Part shown: piece by piece, positions 24,201 to 32,443 of the stretch
Layout of the letters: each line of letters begins with the position of its first letter
Numbering within the stretch: position 1 is the first letter of the stretch
NCBI GenBank assembly: GCA_934463115.1
Contig: CAKSIN010000019.1
Coordinates: forward strand, 1-43,573
DNA: 43,573 nucleotides
DNA from: an uncultured Clostridia bacterium
GTDB taxonomy: Bacteria; Bacillota; Clostridia; UMGS1810
Reading direction: 5' to 3'
Notes under the pieces: model-generated
The model's input: only the letters and a program-made list of their open reading frames with translations
The model's database searches: none
Told to the model about the DNA's origin: nothing
Position numbers and translations under genes: made by a program

Positions 24201-26756
24201 ATGTCAAAAATGTCAAAAAAAGTTGTTTCTGTATTGGCCTCGGCGGCAATAAGTGTTTCAGCAATATCCGGAACAGTGTTCGCCTCTGTGTCAACCGACG
24301 TTATCGGCACAAAATATGAGGAATCGGCAAAGGTTCTCGGTGCGCTGGATATAATGGTCGGCGATGCCGGTACGGGACTTTTCAGACCGGACGACATAAT
24401 CAAACGCTCGGAAGTTACAAAGGTTGCGGTTGCACTCAAAGGACTCTCCGACACAGCCGCATCTTCATCGTATGCAACAAAATATCCCGACGTTGTGTCT
24501 GATCACTGGGCAAACGGGTATATAAATGTCGGCACAAACCAGGGCATGATAATCGGCGATGACCTCGGAAACTTTCGCCCCGACGACAGAATAACTTATG
24601 CGGAGGCCGTTACTATGATAGTGCGTGCACTCGGCTATGAACCGCAGGCATTATCAAAGGGCGGATTTCCTACAGGATATGTTTCGACAGGAACGTCTAT
24701 CGGTCTTACCAAGGGTGTAACATCATCGGTAAACGGTTATATATCCCGCGGTGATGTTGCCGAACTCGCATATAACTCGCTTACAATAAAAATGATGGAG
24801 CAGGTTAACTACGGCAATGACAAGTACGAAGTTGTGGACAAAACACTCCTGTCCGATTGCCTTGATACCAAACTTGTCAAAGGTCAGGTAACTGCTGTCG
24901 GCGACGCGACGATAGACGGAAAAAGTGCCGGCAAAGGAATGATAACCATCAATGGTGAAAACTACAAATGCGCCGATGCCGATGTACGCAGCGTGCTGGG
25001 ATTCAACGTGGAAGCGTATGTGTATAACGGTTCAAATTCAAGGAAAAATTCATTGCTGGTTGCCGTTCCCACCGCTTCGGCAAACAAAACTTTAACCATA
25101 GCTGCGGATGATATTGATTCCGTAACGGGAAGTTCGTCGAAAGTTATATCATATACAAATCAGTCGAACAAAACGTCAAAGGAAACAATCCCGGCAGACG
25201 CAACGGTTATTTACAACGGCAAGCTCTCGGATATGAACGATGTTAAGCAAATAGATTCCGGCTCGGTTATATTGCTTGATTCTGACAAGAGCGGCAAATA
25301 CAATATAGTATTTGTAAACGAAACCGTAAACTATGTTGTAGACGAGATAGCATCGGCTTCGCACAGAATAATCGACAAATACAATCAGGGTTCGCTTACC
25401 ATAGATCCCGACGATGACGATATAACGTATGTTATCGACAAGGACAACAAATCGGTTGAAGCCGATGAACTTGAAGAATGGGATGTTATAACAACAACCG
25501 TAAGCCGTGACGGCAGCCTGATATACGGATATGTTACACGAAATGCGGTTGAAGGTAAAATTTCGTCAACAAACAAAGATGGTGTGACAATTAACGGTAA
25601 GAGATACAAAATAGCGTCAAACTACACCGATTCGCTGAAAAATAATGACGAGGGAACATTCTATCTTGATGCCGAAGGAAAAATTGCTGCATACGACAAC
25701 AATAAGTCGAGCGGAAGAAACTACGCATATCTTGCAGATATGGCAGAAAAGGGCGGCCTCTCGGATACCGTTCGACTCAAAATGTTCACATCCGAAGGAA
25801 AAACCGTTACACTTGAAACTGCAAACAAGATAAAAGTTAACGATGTAAGCGGTCTGTCATCGACAGCTGCTATGAAAGCAATAGGTGATAAAGGACAGCT
25901 TGTAAGCTATGAGCTTGATTCCAACGGCGCAGTTTACAAGATAAACACATTTGCAAACGGTGAAATAGATGAGGACAAGTACGTTCACAACCTCAGCGAA
26001 AAAAATGTTGAGTACAAATCCGCATCATCAAAGCTTGTGGCATCGGATGTGAATGTTGGTGTGAGTGCCGATACCGTTATATTTGAAATACCTGACGGCT
26101 CAACAAAATCGGATGACTGGTCTGTTCGCAGCAAATCATTCTTTGTTGACGGCGGAAAGTATGATATCAGAGTGTTTGATATGAAAGAAAACTTAAATGC
26201 CGGTGTGATAATCGTTACTTCGTCGGACAGCAAAGCCGGTGAAGATACCTCGGCAGCTGTTGTTGACAGCGTATCCAAAACAACCAATTCCGACGGTGAG
26301 GATGCCGAAATACTCACAGCATTTATAGACGGTAAAGAGGTAAACATCACATCCACAAAGACGGGCGTTTTTGCAAAGGGCGGCAAGGCTCTTGAAACAG
26401 GCGACATCGTTCAGGTTAAAACAAACAGCGCCGGTCTTGCGGAATCTGTAACGGTTCTGTTCGATACAGACAACACTGCCGAGCAGCGCGTAGACCACTC
26501 CGCAAACCTCACAACGGTGTACGGAACAGTGGCAAAGAAATTCAGTGATTCGTTCAACCTGCAGGTAAATGGCGGCTCCGCTTCGAACTATTCGATAGGC
26601 GACGCACCGATATATGTTGTTGAAAAATCAAGAAACTCAAGCGTTGTTAAAACAGGCAGCGCAAAGGATATTCAGAAATACGATTCTTCAAAACCCGAAA
26701 AGGTATTTGTTAGAGTGTATAAGGACACTGTTAAGGAAATAGTAATTTTCAGATAA
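24201..26756 (+). CDS. large SLH-domain protein, possible S-layer component
   Basis: An 851-aa secreted protein. The signal peptide (about 1-30) is followed directly by three SLH units (about 35-205), with GLFRPDDIIKRSEVTKVAVAL, DHWANGYINVGTNQGMI and a third ISRGDVAELAY. The remaining ~640 residues are beta-rich, Ser/Thr/Asp/Lys-rich repeats of short OB-like or Ig-like units (VTAVGDATIDGK, GKISSTNKDGVTINGKRYKI). Composition, N-terminal SLH domains and a strong ribosome-binding site fit a main S-layer or abundant surface protein. The ATG at 24201 has AAAGGAGG eight nt upstream. Confidence 0.87.
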   Translation: MSKMSKKVVSVLASAAISVSAISGTVFASVSTDVIGTKYEESAKVLGALDIMVGDAGTGLFRPDDIIKRSEVTKVAVALKGLSDTAASSSYATKYPDVVSDHWANGYINVGTNQGMIIGDDLGNFRPDDRITYAEAVTMIVRALGYEPQALSKGGFPTGYVSTGTSIGLTKGVTSSVNGYISRGDVAELAYNSLTIKMMEQVNYGNDKYEVVDKTLLSDCLDTKLVKGQVTAVGDATIDGKSAGKGMITINGENYKCADADVRSVLGFNVEAYVYNGSNSRKNSLLVAVPTASANKTLTIAADDIDSVTGSSSKVISYTNQSNKTSKETIPADATVIYNGKLSDMNDVKQIDSGSVILLDSDKSGKYNIVFVNETVNYVVDEIASASHRIIDKYNQGSLTIDPDDDDITYVIDKDNKSVEADELEEWDVITTTVSRDGSLIYGYVTRNAVEGKISSTNKDGVTINGKRYKIASNYTDSLKNNDEGTFYLDAEGKIAAYDNNKSSGRNYAYLADMAEKGGLSDTVRLKMFTSEGKTVTLETANKIKVNDVSGLSSTAAMKAIGDKGQLVSYELDSNGAVYKINTFANGEIDEDKYVHNLSEKNVEYKSASSKLVASDVNVGVSADTVIFEIPDGSTKSDDWSVRSKSFFVDGGKYDIRVFDMKENLNAGVIIVTSSDSKAGEDTSAAVVDSVSKTTNSDGEDAEILTAFIDGKEVNITSTKTGVFAKGGKALETGDIVQVKTNSAGLAESVTVLFDTDNTAEQRVDHSANLTTVYGTVAKKFSDSFNLQVNGGSASNYSIGDAPIYVVEKSRNSSVVKTGSAKDIQKYDSSKPEKVFVRVYKDTVKEIVIFR

Positions 26757-26790
26757 TTGTCCGCTCAGCATTGTTTTTTCCAAAGCCCGG

Positions 26791-26831
26791 AGGGGTTGCG
26801 GCAAAGTGAACTTCACTTTGCCGCAACCCCT
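26791..26831 (+). terminator. 20-bp palindromic terminator (family copy 1)
   Basis: AGGGGTTGCGGCAAAGTGAA pairs perfectly with 26812-26831 around a 1-nt loop and is followed by CATTTTTTATTT. It lies between convergent genes. It shares its inner stem (TGCGGCAAA.TG) with hairpins at 34404 and 38594, while its outer stem is different but fully paired. Confidence 0.9.
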
Positions 26832-26837
26832 CATTTT

Positions 26838-27347
26838 TTATTTGCACGCAACGGAAAAAATTCCTATCTGCGGTGTGCTGAATGTAAATAAGCAGAATGC
26901 TGCGGCAATAATCAGCAGAATTACAAACCCGACAATGTCATGAATCGGCGAATTGTGCGAACGTGTTTTAATGCTTCTGTAGCTCATGTAGTATGCGGCA
27001 GACGCAGCCGCAAAGAAAATTGCTATGTCTGCAATAAAAAAGTTTTTTCCGATTATGCCGGTGTATGTGTAGTATGCCGAAACAATAAAAAACATACCGA
27101 AAAGTGCGCCGAGTGCCTTTGAAAAAAAGAACCCCGACGTATCCTTGCCGTATATCCACAGTTCAAAAATAACAGTGATAAAAAACGGCCAGTAAAGCAG
27201 TTTCAAATGTTCCCACACACTTTCGTTTGTTGAACCGAGTATTGCAAATATCGGGTGAAATCCCGACATCTCATATACAAAATGCAGCAATATGCCGAGC
27301 ATGCATGTAAACACCGCTCCGATAATATGCCATGTTCTGATTTTCAT
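26838..27347 (-). CDS. small integral membrane protein (DUF6512-like)
   Basis: A 169-aa protein with five predicted transmembrane helices. The conserved-looking stretch LGSTNESVWEHLKLLYWP after the first helix matches what I recall of the DUF6512 family of Firmicutes membrane proteins; their function is unknown. AAGGAG lies 8 nt before the ATG. It is the last gene of a minus-strand group that includes a cysteine desulfurase and a Se/S-carrier-like protein, and is separated from the desulfurase by 83 nt of hairpin-forming DNA. Confidence 0.8.
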   Translation of the reverse strand: MKIRTWHIIGAVFTCMLGILLHFVYEMSGFHPIFAILGSTNESVWEHLKLLYWPFFITVIFELWIYGKDTSGFFFSKALGALFGMFFIVSAYYTYTGIIGKNFFIADIAIFFAAASAAYYMSYRSIKTRSHNSPIHDIVGFVILLIIAAAFCLFTFSTPQIGIFSVACK

Positions 27348-27364
27348 GAGTCCAGCTCCTTACG

Positions 27365-27418
27365 GCAGACCGGTATTCTGTCTGCACCGATTACTTTTTG
27401 TAAATGTATATTCGGTGC
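27365..27418 (-). other. overlapping hairpins between desulfurase and membrane protein genes
   Basis: GCACCGA (27384-27390) pairs with TCGGTGC (27412-27418), and GCAGAC (27365-27370) pairs with GTCTGC (27380-27385). The two stems share two bases, so they are at least partly exclusive. This could set the ratio of the two genes in a common transcript. Confidence 0.4.
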
Positions 27419-27430
27419 GCGGCAGTTATA

Positions 27431-28573
27431 TTACATATTCGGCCTTTTCAGTATCATGTTCACGGCGTATGCCGCTTCCTTTACATCCTGCACGGTATTG
27501 AAAACACCGAGGCTGAACCTCACAGTGCCGCTGTTTTGAGTTCCGATTGTTTCGTGGGCCGTGTATGCACAGTGATATCCCGCGCGGACGGCAATGCCGT
27601 ATTCATCGTTCAGGCGCGATGACATCTGCACACATTCCATGCTGTCAAAGTATACCGACAGCACTCCGATTCGCTCGCGCGATTTATCATACCCGGCGGT
27701 ATGAATGCCCTTGATTGAAAGCAAATCCTCTGCAAGAATATTGCACAGATATTCCTCTTTTCGCCGTATTTCGTTTTTTCCGAATGAGCTCACAAACTGC
27801 ACTCCGCGCAGCAGTCCGGATATTCCCGGGACATTCAGTGTGCCGCTTTCGAGTTTGTCGGGGAGTTCATCCGGCTGTGTTCGTTCTTTAGAACGGCTGC
27901 CTGTGCCGCCCTCGGTCAGCGGCGGCAATGCGCAGTCGGAATTAACGCACAATACACCGGTTCCCATCGGTCCGTACAATCCTTTATGTCCCGGTGCGGC
28001 GAGCAGGTCTATTCCGTCGGCTGCCATGTTTATATCCATAACACCGGCTCCCTGCGACGCGTCGAGAAGAAACGGAATGCCGTGTTTTTTTGCCACAGAT
28101 GCAATTTCGCGGTATTGTTGAACGGAACCGCAGACATTTGACGCTGCCGTGCAGATAATCAGGCAGGTTTGCGGGCGTATTGCTTCTTCCATATCTTCGG
28201 GTGATGTGTATCCCATATTGTCAGCGGTTACCATGTCGTATGACACGCCGTCGGTGCAGTGTACAGGGCGGAGCACGCTGTTGTGTTCCATAGATGTGAG
28301 CACAACATGCCCGCCCTGCCCGGCGATTCCTTTTATTGCAATATTAAGCGCATGTGTAGCATTGGATGTGAATATTACATTCTGCGCGCTGCTCACTCCA
28401 AAGAAGTTTTGCACCGCGTCTCGGCATTCGTACACAATTTCCCCGGCGCGAATTGCCATATCATGTCCGCCGCGGCCGGGATTTGCCGCGTATTTGCGCT
28501 GGCATCTGCCCATTTCACGCAAAACAGAATGGGGCTTAGGCCAGGTTGTTGCTCCGTTGTCAAGATATATCAC
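27431..28573 (-). CDS. cysteine desulfurase family protein (class V aminotransferase fold)
   Basis: A 380-aa PLP enzyme. It opens with YLDNGATTWPKP. The PLP lysine is in APGHKGLYGP, the aspartate and histidine around the cofactor are present (DASQGAG, EHNS), and the sulfur-accepting loop is GYHCAYTAHETIGT with its cysteine. This is the SufS/CsdB-type branch seen as the stand-alone 'cysteine desulfurase family protein' of Firmicutes, which moves sulfur (or selenium from selenocysteine) from cysteine. The GTG at 28573 is preferred because AGGTGA lies 5 nt upstream; three extra residues are possible. The gene follows a Se/S-carrier-like protein by 12 nt. Confidence 0.9.
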   Translation of the reverse strand: MIYLDNGATTWPKPHSVLREMGRCQRKYAANPGRGGHDMAIRAGEIVYECRDAVQNFFGVSSAQNVIFTSNATHALNIAIKGIAGQGGHVVLTSMEHNSVLRPVHCTDGVSYDMVTADNMGYTSPEDMEEAIRPQTCLIICTAASNVCGSVQQYREIASVAKKHGIPFLLDASQGAGVMDINMAADGIDLLAAPGHKGLYGPMGTGVLCVNSDCALPPLTEGGTGSRSKERTQPDELPDKLESGTLNVPGISGLLRGVQFVSSFGKNEIRRKEEYLCNILAEDLLSIKGIHTAGYDKSRERIGVLSVYFDSMECVQMSSRLNDEYGIAVRAGYHCAYTAHETIGTQNSGTVRFSLGVFNTVQDVKEAAYAVNMILKRPNM

Positions 28574-28585
28574 ATTAATCACCTG

Positions 28586-28831
28586 CTACAAAATTTTCGC
28601 CGATGCATCCGCATTGTAAACTCCCTTTGAGGATATATCCATGCTCTTTACAATGTTCCATGCAATGTAGAGATTTTTTTCTTTGAGTTCAAGTGCATAT
28701 GCACAGCCCGTGTCGGATATTTTCGGCGGTGCCTGCACAATTCTTGATGCAATTGCATATTTTTTTTCGAGTATGGATTTTACAGCCGATGCACTTGTGG
28801 CGGATAAAAACACAATCAGTACCTTTTCCAT
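28586..28831 (-). CDS. DUF3343 Se/S-carrier-like protein
   Basis: An 81-aa protein of the DUF3343 (putative Se/S carrier) type: LIVFLSATSASAVKSIL at the start, APPKISDTGCAYALEL in the middle with the single conserved cysteine, and a short C-terminal helix. Family members are found next to cysteine desulfurases, YedF/TusA-like proteins or SelD and are thought to pass persulfide or selenide. Direct pairing with the desulfurase supports that role here. AGGGGG lies 7 nt before the ATG. Confidence 0.85.
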   Translation of the reverse strand: MEKVLIVFLSATSASAVKSILEKKYAIASRIVQAPPKISDTGCAYALELKEKNLYIAWNIVKSMDISSKGVYNADASAKIL

Positions 28832-28910
28832 TTTTGTCCCCCTAACATTCGAACTCTCTCTACATTAATTATTTTATTCAAATTATATAAATATGGTTAC
28901 GGTTGTGCAT

Positions 28911-28931
28911 AATATTACCGAGAGTAATATT
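28911..28931. promoter_or_regulatory. 21-bp dyad in the divergent Se/S-carrier-mreB gap
   Basis: AATATTAC-cgaga-GTAATATT, perfect 8-bp arms. It lies between the divergent starts, ~38 bp upstream of the mreB-like -35, with no T run. It has the size of a dimeric-repressor operator. The regulator is unknown. Confidence 0.45.
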
Positions 28932-28968
28932 TTATTTGCACAATACTAAAAAAATTTGCCATAAGGTA

Positions 28969-28996
28969 TTGATTTATTTAAAATAAAATGTATAAT
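28969..28996 (+). promoter_or_regulatory. promoter of the mreB-like gene
   Basis: TTGATT (28969-28974), a 16-nt spacer and TATAAT (28991-28996), 36 nt before the start codon. Confidence 0.7.
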
Positions 28997-29032
28997 TATA
29001 TGTATAGAATAAATGTGACGGAGGATACAACA

Positions 29033-30037
29033 ATGCCGTTTTGGAAATCCCAGGAAATCGGAATAGATCTCGGTACCGCAACAATACTTGTGTATGTTAA
29101 GGGAAAGGGAATAGTGCTCAATGAACCGAGTGTGGTCTCGATAGACAATAACAAGAAAAAGGTGCTTGCCGTAGGGCAGAATGCGCGCAAAATGATAGGG
29201 CGCACACCGTCGAATATAGTTGCAATACGTCCGCTTAAGGCGGGGGTTATATCCGACTATGTTACAACGGAAATTATGATAAAGGATTTGCTCGGAAAGG
29301 TGTGCACACGCTCAATATTTAAGCCAAAGGTTGTGATTTGCGTTCCGAGCATCGTAACCGAGGTGGAAAAGAAATCGGTGATAGACGCCACGACGAATGC
29401 CGGAGCAAAAAAGGCATACCTTATAGAAGAACCGCTCGCTGCCGCTTTGGGAGCCGGGGTTGATATCAGCAAACCGACCGGAACAATGGTTGTTGATATC
29501 GGCGGCGGTACATGCGATATTGCCGTTATATCTCTTAACGGTATTGTGGTGCACGATTCGATTAAGGTTGCCGGTGATGAATTTGACCAGGCGATAATCC
29601 GATATATCAAGCGTGTTCACAATATCAATATCGGCGAGAGCATGGCGGAAACCGTAAAGAAAAAAATCGGCTGCTGCTATGACCGCGGCGAGACGGTGTT
29701 TATGGATGTTAAGGGGCGCAGCCTGCAGAGCGGAATGCCTGCTTCGGTGCGCGTTTCATCCGATGAAATGCCCGACGCTCTGCGCGAGGCAACAAATGAT
29801 ATTGTGAACGGAGTTAAGGGTGTTTTGGAGAGAACACCACCGGAACTTTTGGGTGATATAATGAAAAACGGTATACTGTTTACCGGCGGTGGCTCACTTT
29901 TGACAGGTTTGGACAAGCTTGTGTCAAAAAACACGGGTATTCCGGTAAAGATAGCCGATGACGCTGTTTCATGCGTAGCCAACGGAACCGGTATTGCGCT
30001 TGAACACCTCGGAACACTTGTGAACAGCCATCTTTAG
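29033..30037 (+). CDS. MreB/Mbl-family actin-like cell-shape protein
   Basis: A 334-aa bacterial actin. The phosphate-1 motif is EIGIDLGTATILVY, phosphate-2 is VVDIGGGTCDIAVI, and the adenosine region is GILFTGGGSLLTGLD. IEEPLAAALGAG is the usual connect-1-like segment. It polymerises under the membrane and directs lateral wall synthesis. MPFW plus a basic-aromatic N-terminus fits a membrane-binding tip. The ATG at 29033 is used because GGAGG precedes it and the promoter -10 lies at 28991-28996, inside any longer frame. The gene is monocistronic, without mreC/mreD, as is common for Mbl- or MreBH-type paralogues. I cannot tell MreB from Mbl. Confidence 0.92.
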   Translation: MPFWKSQEIGIDLGTATILVYVKGKGIVLNEPSVVSIDNNKKKVLAVGQNARKMIGRTPSNIVAIRPLKAGVISDYVTTEIMIKDLLGKVCTRSIFKPKVVICVPSIVTEVEKKSVIDATTNAGAKKAYLIEEPLAAALGAGVDISKPTGTMVVDIGGGTCDIAVISLNGIVVHDSIKVAGDEFDQAIIRYIKRVHNINIGESMAETVKKKIGCCYDRGETVFMDVKGRSLQSGMPASVRVSSDEMPDALREATNDIVNGVKGVLERTPPELLGDIMKNGILFTGGGSLLTGLDKLVSKNTGIPVKIADDAVSCVANGTGIALEHLGTLVNSHL

Positions 30038-30052
30038 ACAAAATGAAATAAC

Positions 30053-30088
30053 ACGGGACTCAATTCCAGTATCGGGTTTGAGTCCCGT
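30053..30088 (+). terminator. terminator after mreB-like gene
   Basis: ACGGGACTCAA (30053-30063) pairs perfectly with 30078-30088 around a 14-nt loop. The T tract is broken (ATGCTTTGTT), so efficiency may be modest. Confidence 0.65.
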
Positions 30089-30180
30089 ATGCTTTGTTAC
30101 GTCGGCACATATATCTATAAGGTTCACCTCGTCCATATCTGTCGGAAAGATATTTTGTGTTTTATATGAAAAAATAAAAT

Positions 30181-30209
30181 TTGCTTTTTTTGGATTTTTG
30201 TGATACAAT
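30181..30209 (+). promoter_or_regulatory. promoter of the metallochaperone operon
   Basis: TTGCTT (30181-30186), a 17-nt spacer and TACAAT (30204-30209). No obvious Zur or Fur palindrome overlaps it. Confidence 0.65.
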
Positions 30210-30244
30210 AAATAGTAATGAATTTTTGAAAGAAGGACGGTAAC

Positions 30245-31351
30245 ATGACAAAAATTGATATTTTCTCCGGCTTTTTGGGAGCCGGAAAGACAACGCTTAT
30301 AAAAAAGCTTATCAAAGAAGCATACAGCGGTGAGAAACTTGTTCTTATCGAAAATGAATTCGGTGAAATAGGTATAGACGGCGGATTTATGCAGGACGCC
30401 GGGATTGAGGTTACCGAGATGAATTCCGGATGCATTTGCTGTTCGCTTGTTGGAGATTTCGGAAAGGCGCTTAAAGAGGTGCTCGAAAAATATCACCCGG
30501 ACAGAATAATTATTGAACCGTCGGGTGTCGGTAAACTAAGTGACGTTATCCGCGCAGTGCAGGGAATAGAAGCCAAAGATGCGTCACTCAACGCTTTTGT
30601 AACCGTTGCTGATGTAAACAAGTGCAAAATGTACATGAAAAACTTCGGTGAATTTTTCAATGATCAGATAGAACACGCAGGGGCAATAATACTCAGCCGC
30701 ACACAAAATGCGGATGATGAAAAAATCAAAAAGAGTGTTGAGCTTATCCGCGAGCATAATCCGGATGCGGTTATTGTTACAACAGCATGGGACAACCTTG
30801 ACGGAAAGCAGATACTCGAAGCAATGGAGCGCCGCGATACACTTGATGCCGAACTGAAAAAGCTTAGTGAGGAAGAAGTTTGCCCGGTATGCGGACATCA
30901 CCATGAACATGAGCATGAACACGAACATGAGCACGACCATGACCACGACCATGAGCATGAGCATGAACACGACCACGAGCATGAACACGACCACCATGAA
31001 CACCACGACGGCGAATGCTGCTGCCATGACCACGACCATGAGCATCACCACGATCACCATCATCACCATGCCGACGATGTGTTTACAAGCTGGGGAACGG
31101 AAACCGCAAAGAAATTTACCGAAGAAGATATCAAAAATGCTCTTTGCGAGCTCGGCGACAGCCAAAAATACGGAACAATTCTCCGTGCCAAGGGTATTGT
31201 TGAATCAAATGACGGAAATGGGTTTATCCACTTTGATTATGTTCCGTCGGAGACGGATATTCGCCGCGGAAGTGCTGCAGTTATCGGCCGCCTGTGCGTT
31301 ATCGGTTCAAAAATAAACGAAACGGCTCTTGCTCAATTGTTTGGGATTTAG
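30245..31351 (+). CDS. COG0523 (CobW-family) GTPase with long His-rich metal-binding tract
   Basis: A 368-aa G3E-family GTPase. Walker A is GFLGAGKTT (residues ~9-17). The family metal site CxCC is seen as GCICCSL (~62-68). Walker B lies in IIIEPSG and the base motif is replaced by SRTQNADD. A CPVC pair and a region of ~65 residues with roughly 32 histidines alternating with Glu/Asp (about 219-283), plus a CCC triplet, follow; the CobW C-terminal domain (~295-368) closes the protein. COG0523 members insert or deliver Zn, Co or Ni. The tract implies high-capacity metal storage or buffering, but the metal cannot be read from sequence. It is followed at 34 nt by a second GTPase. Confidence 0.92.
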   Translation: MTKIDIFSGFLGAGKTTLIKKLIKEAYSGEKLVLIENEFGEIGIDGGFMQDAGIEVTEMNSGCICCSLVGDFGKALKEVLEKYHPDRIIIEPSGVGKLSDVIRAVQGIEAKDASLNAFVTVADVNKCKMYMKNFGEFFNDQIEHAGAIILSRTQNADDEKIKKSVELIREHNPDAVIVTTAWDNLDGKQILEAMERRDTLDAELKKLSEEEVCPVCGHHHEHEHEHEHEHDHDHDHEHEHEHDHEHEHDHHEHHDGECCCHDHDHEHHHDHHHHHADDVFTSWGTETAKKFTEEDIKNALCELGDSQKYGTILRAKGIVESNDGNGFIHFDYVPSETDIRRGSAAVIGRLCVIGSKINETALAQLFGI

Positions 31352-31385
31352 TGCACGCATATCGTATGAAAAGAGGTAATCATAT

Positions 31386-32330
31386 ATGAGTTCGCAAATA
31401 CCGGTGTATCTTTTTACCGGATTTCTTGAGGCCGGGAAAACCAAGGCAATTCAGGAAACAATGGAGGACGAACGTTTTAACGACGGTGAAAGAACGCTTA
31501 TACTTATGTGTGAGGAAGGCGAAGAAGAAATAGATGTATCGCGCTTTCCAAAGAAAAATGTTTATATCGAGGTTATTGACGATGTTAACAGTCTAAAGGC
31601 GGATTATTTGTACAGCCTGGAGAAAAAATACAAAATTGAGCGTGTTGTTGCGGAATACAACGGAATGTGGCAGCTTTCGGCATTTTTCGAGGCACTTCCG
31701 GAAAAGTGGTTTGTGTATCAGAACATAATGTTTGCAGACTCAAATACATTTGTTTCGTACAATTCGAATATGCGTTCGCTTGTTGTTGATAAAATAACAA
31801 ACACCGAAATGATTATTTTTAATCGCTGCGAAAATGCCGACAGGGACGAATTTCACAAGATAATACGTGCTCTTTCAAGGCAGTGTGCCATTGCATATGA
31901 AAAAGCGGACGGCACAATGGAGTATGACGAAACAGAGGATCCGCTTCCGTTTGATATAAACGCACCGATAATCGAAATAGCCGACCGCGATTATGCATTG
32001 TGGTTCCGCGACATGACGGAAGAAAAAAAGAAATATATCGGAAAAACGATTAAATTCAAGGGAATTTGCGCCGTAAGCGAAAAGTTTCCGTCCAATGTGA
32101 TTGTTTGCGGCCGCCACATAATGACGTGTTGTGTCGAGGATATATCATATCAGGGAATACTCACGATTGTGCCGGATAACTCCGGAATAAAAAACCGCGA
32201 CTGGATTACGCTCACGGCGACTCTGTCGTGGGAATATAACAAACTGTATCGCTCCAAAGGACCGGTTCTTACGGCAAAAAATATTGAACCTGCCGAGCCG
32301 CCGGAGCAGGAAGTGGCAACTTTTTATTAA
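31386..32330 (+). CDS. CobW-like GTPase fused to YcgQ/DUF1980-like domain
   Basis: A 314-aa protein. Its N-terminal half is a divergent G3E GTPase with P-loop GFLEAGKT, but without the CxCC metal motif of its upstream neighbour (the equivalent region is CEEGEEEID). The C-terminal part (about 215-300; GKTIKFKGICAVS, CGRHIMTCCVEDI, DWITLTATLSWEY) matches the OB-like C-terminal domain of YcgQ-type proteins (TIGR03943/DUF1980), normally linked to a two-subunit permease. In Firmicutes, YcgQ/YcgR-type permeases are often adjacent to CobW GTPases; here the domain seems fused to the GTPase itself. A joint role in metal transport or allocation is inferred. AGAGGT lies 8 nt upstream. Confidence 0.82.
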   Translation: MSSQIPVYLFTGFLEAGKTKAIQETMEDERFNDGERTLILMCEEGEEEIDVSRFPKKNVYIEVIDDVNSLKADYLYSLEKKYKIERVVAEYNGMWQLSAFFEALPEKWFVYQNIMFADSNTFVSYNSNMRSLVVDKITNTEMIIFNRCENADRDEFHKIIRALSRQCAIAYEKADGTMEYDETEDPLPFDINAPIIEIADRDYALWFRDMTEEKKKYIGKTIKFKGICAVSEKFPSNVIVCGRHIMTCCVEDISYQGILTIVPDNSGIKNRDWITLTATLSWEYNKLYRSKGPVLTAKNIEPAEPPEQEVATFY

Positions 32331-32377
32331 TTTTAAAATATTTTTGACAAAAAAATAACAAAACACCGGTATTTTTC

Positions 32378-32406
32378 TTGACATATATCGGCAGAATATG
32401 TATAAT
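32378..32406 (+). promoter_or_regulatory. consensus promoter of the aldolase gene
   Basis: TTGACA (32378-32383), a 17-nt spacer and TATAAT (32401-32406): perfect sigma-A consensus, followed by a strong AGGAGG ribosome-binding site. This predicts high constitutive expression, as expected for a glycolytic gene. Confidence 0.9.
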
Positions 32407-32443
32407 AAAGCTATGTGAGTAATAATTTAGGAGGTAGTTGTAA

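Noticed and set aside
28988..29032. Upstream extension of the MreB-like protein
   Set aside because: The promoter -10 hexamer lies within it; the ATG at 29033 has the ribosome-binding site and the conserved N-terminus.
30887..31075. Short-period repeat that might suggest a CRISPR-like array
   Set aside because: The 6-bp periodicity is coding repetition of His-Glu/His-Asp in frame; there are no spacers.
30584..31165. Long minus-strand reading frame opposite the His-rich GTPase
   Set aside because: It arises from the CAT/CAC-GA(A/C) repeats read backwards (MVMVVVM-like low complexity) and has no ribosome-binding site.
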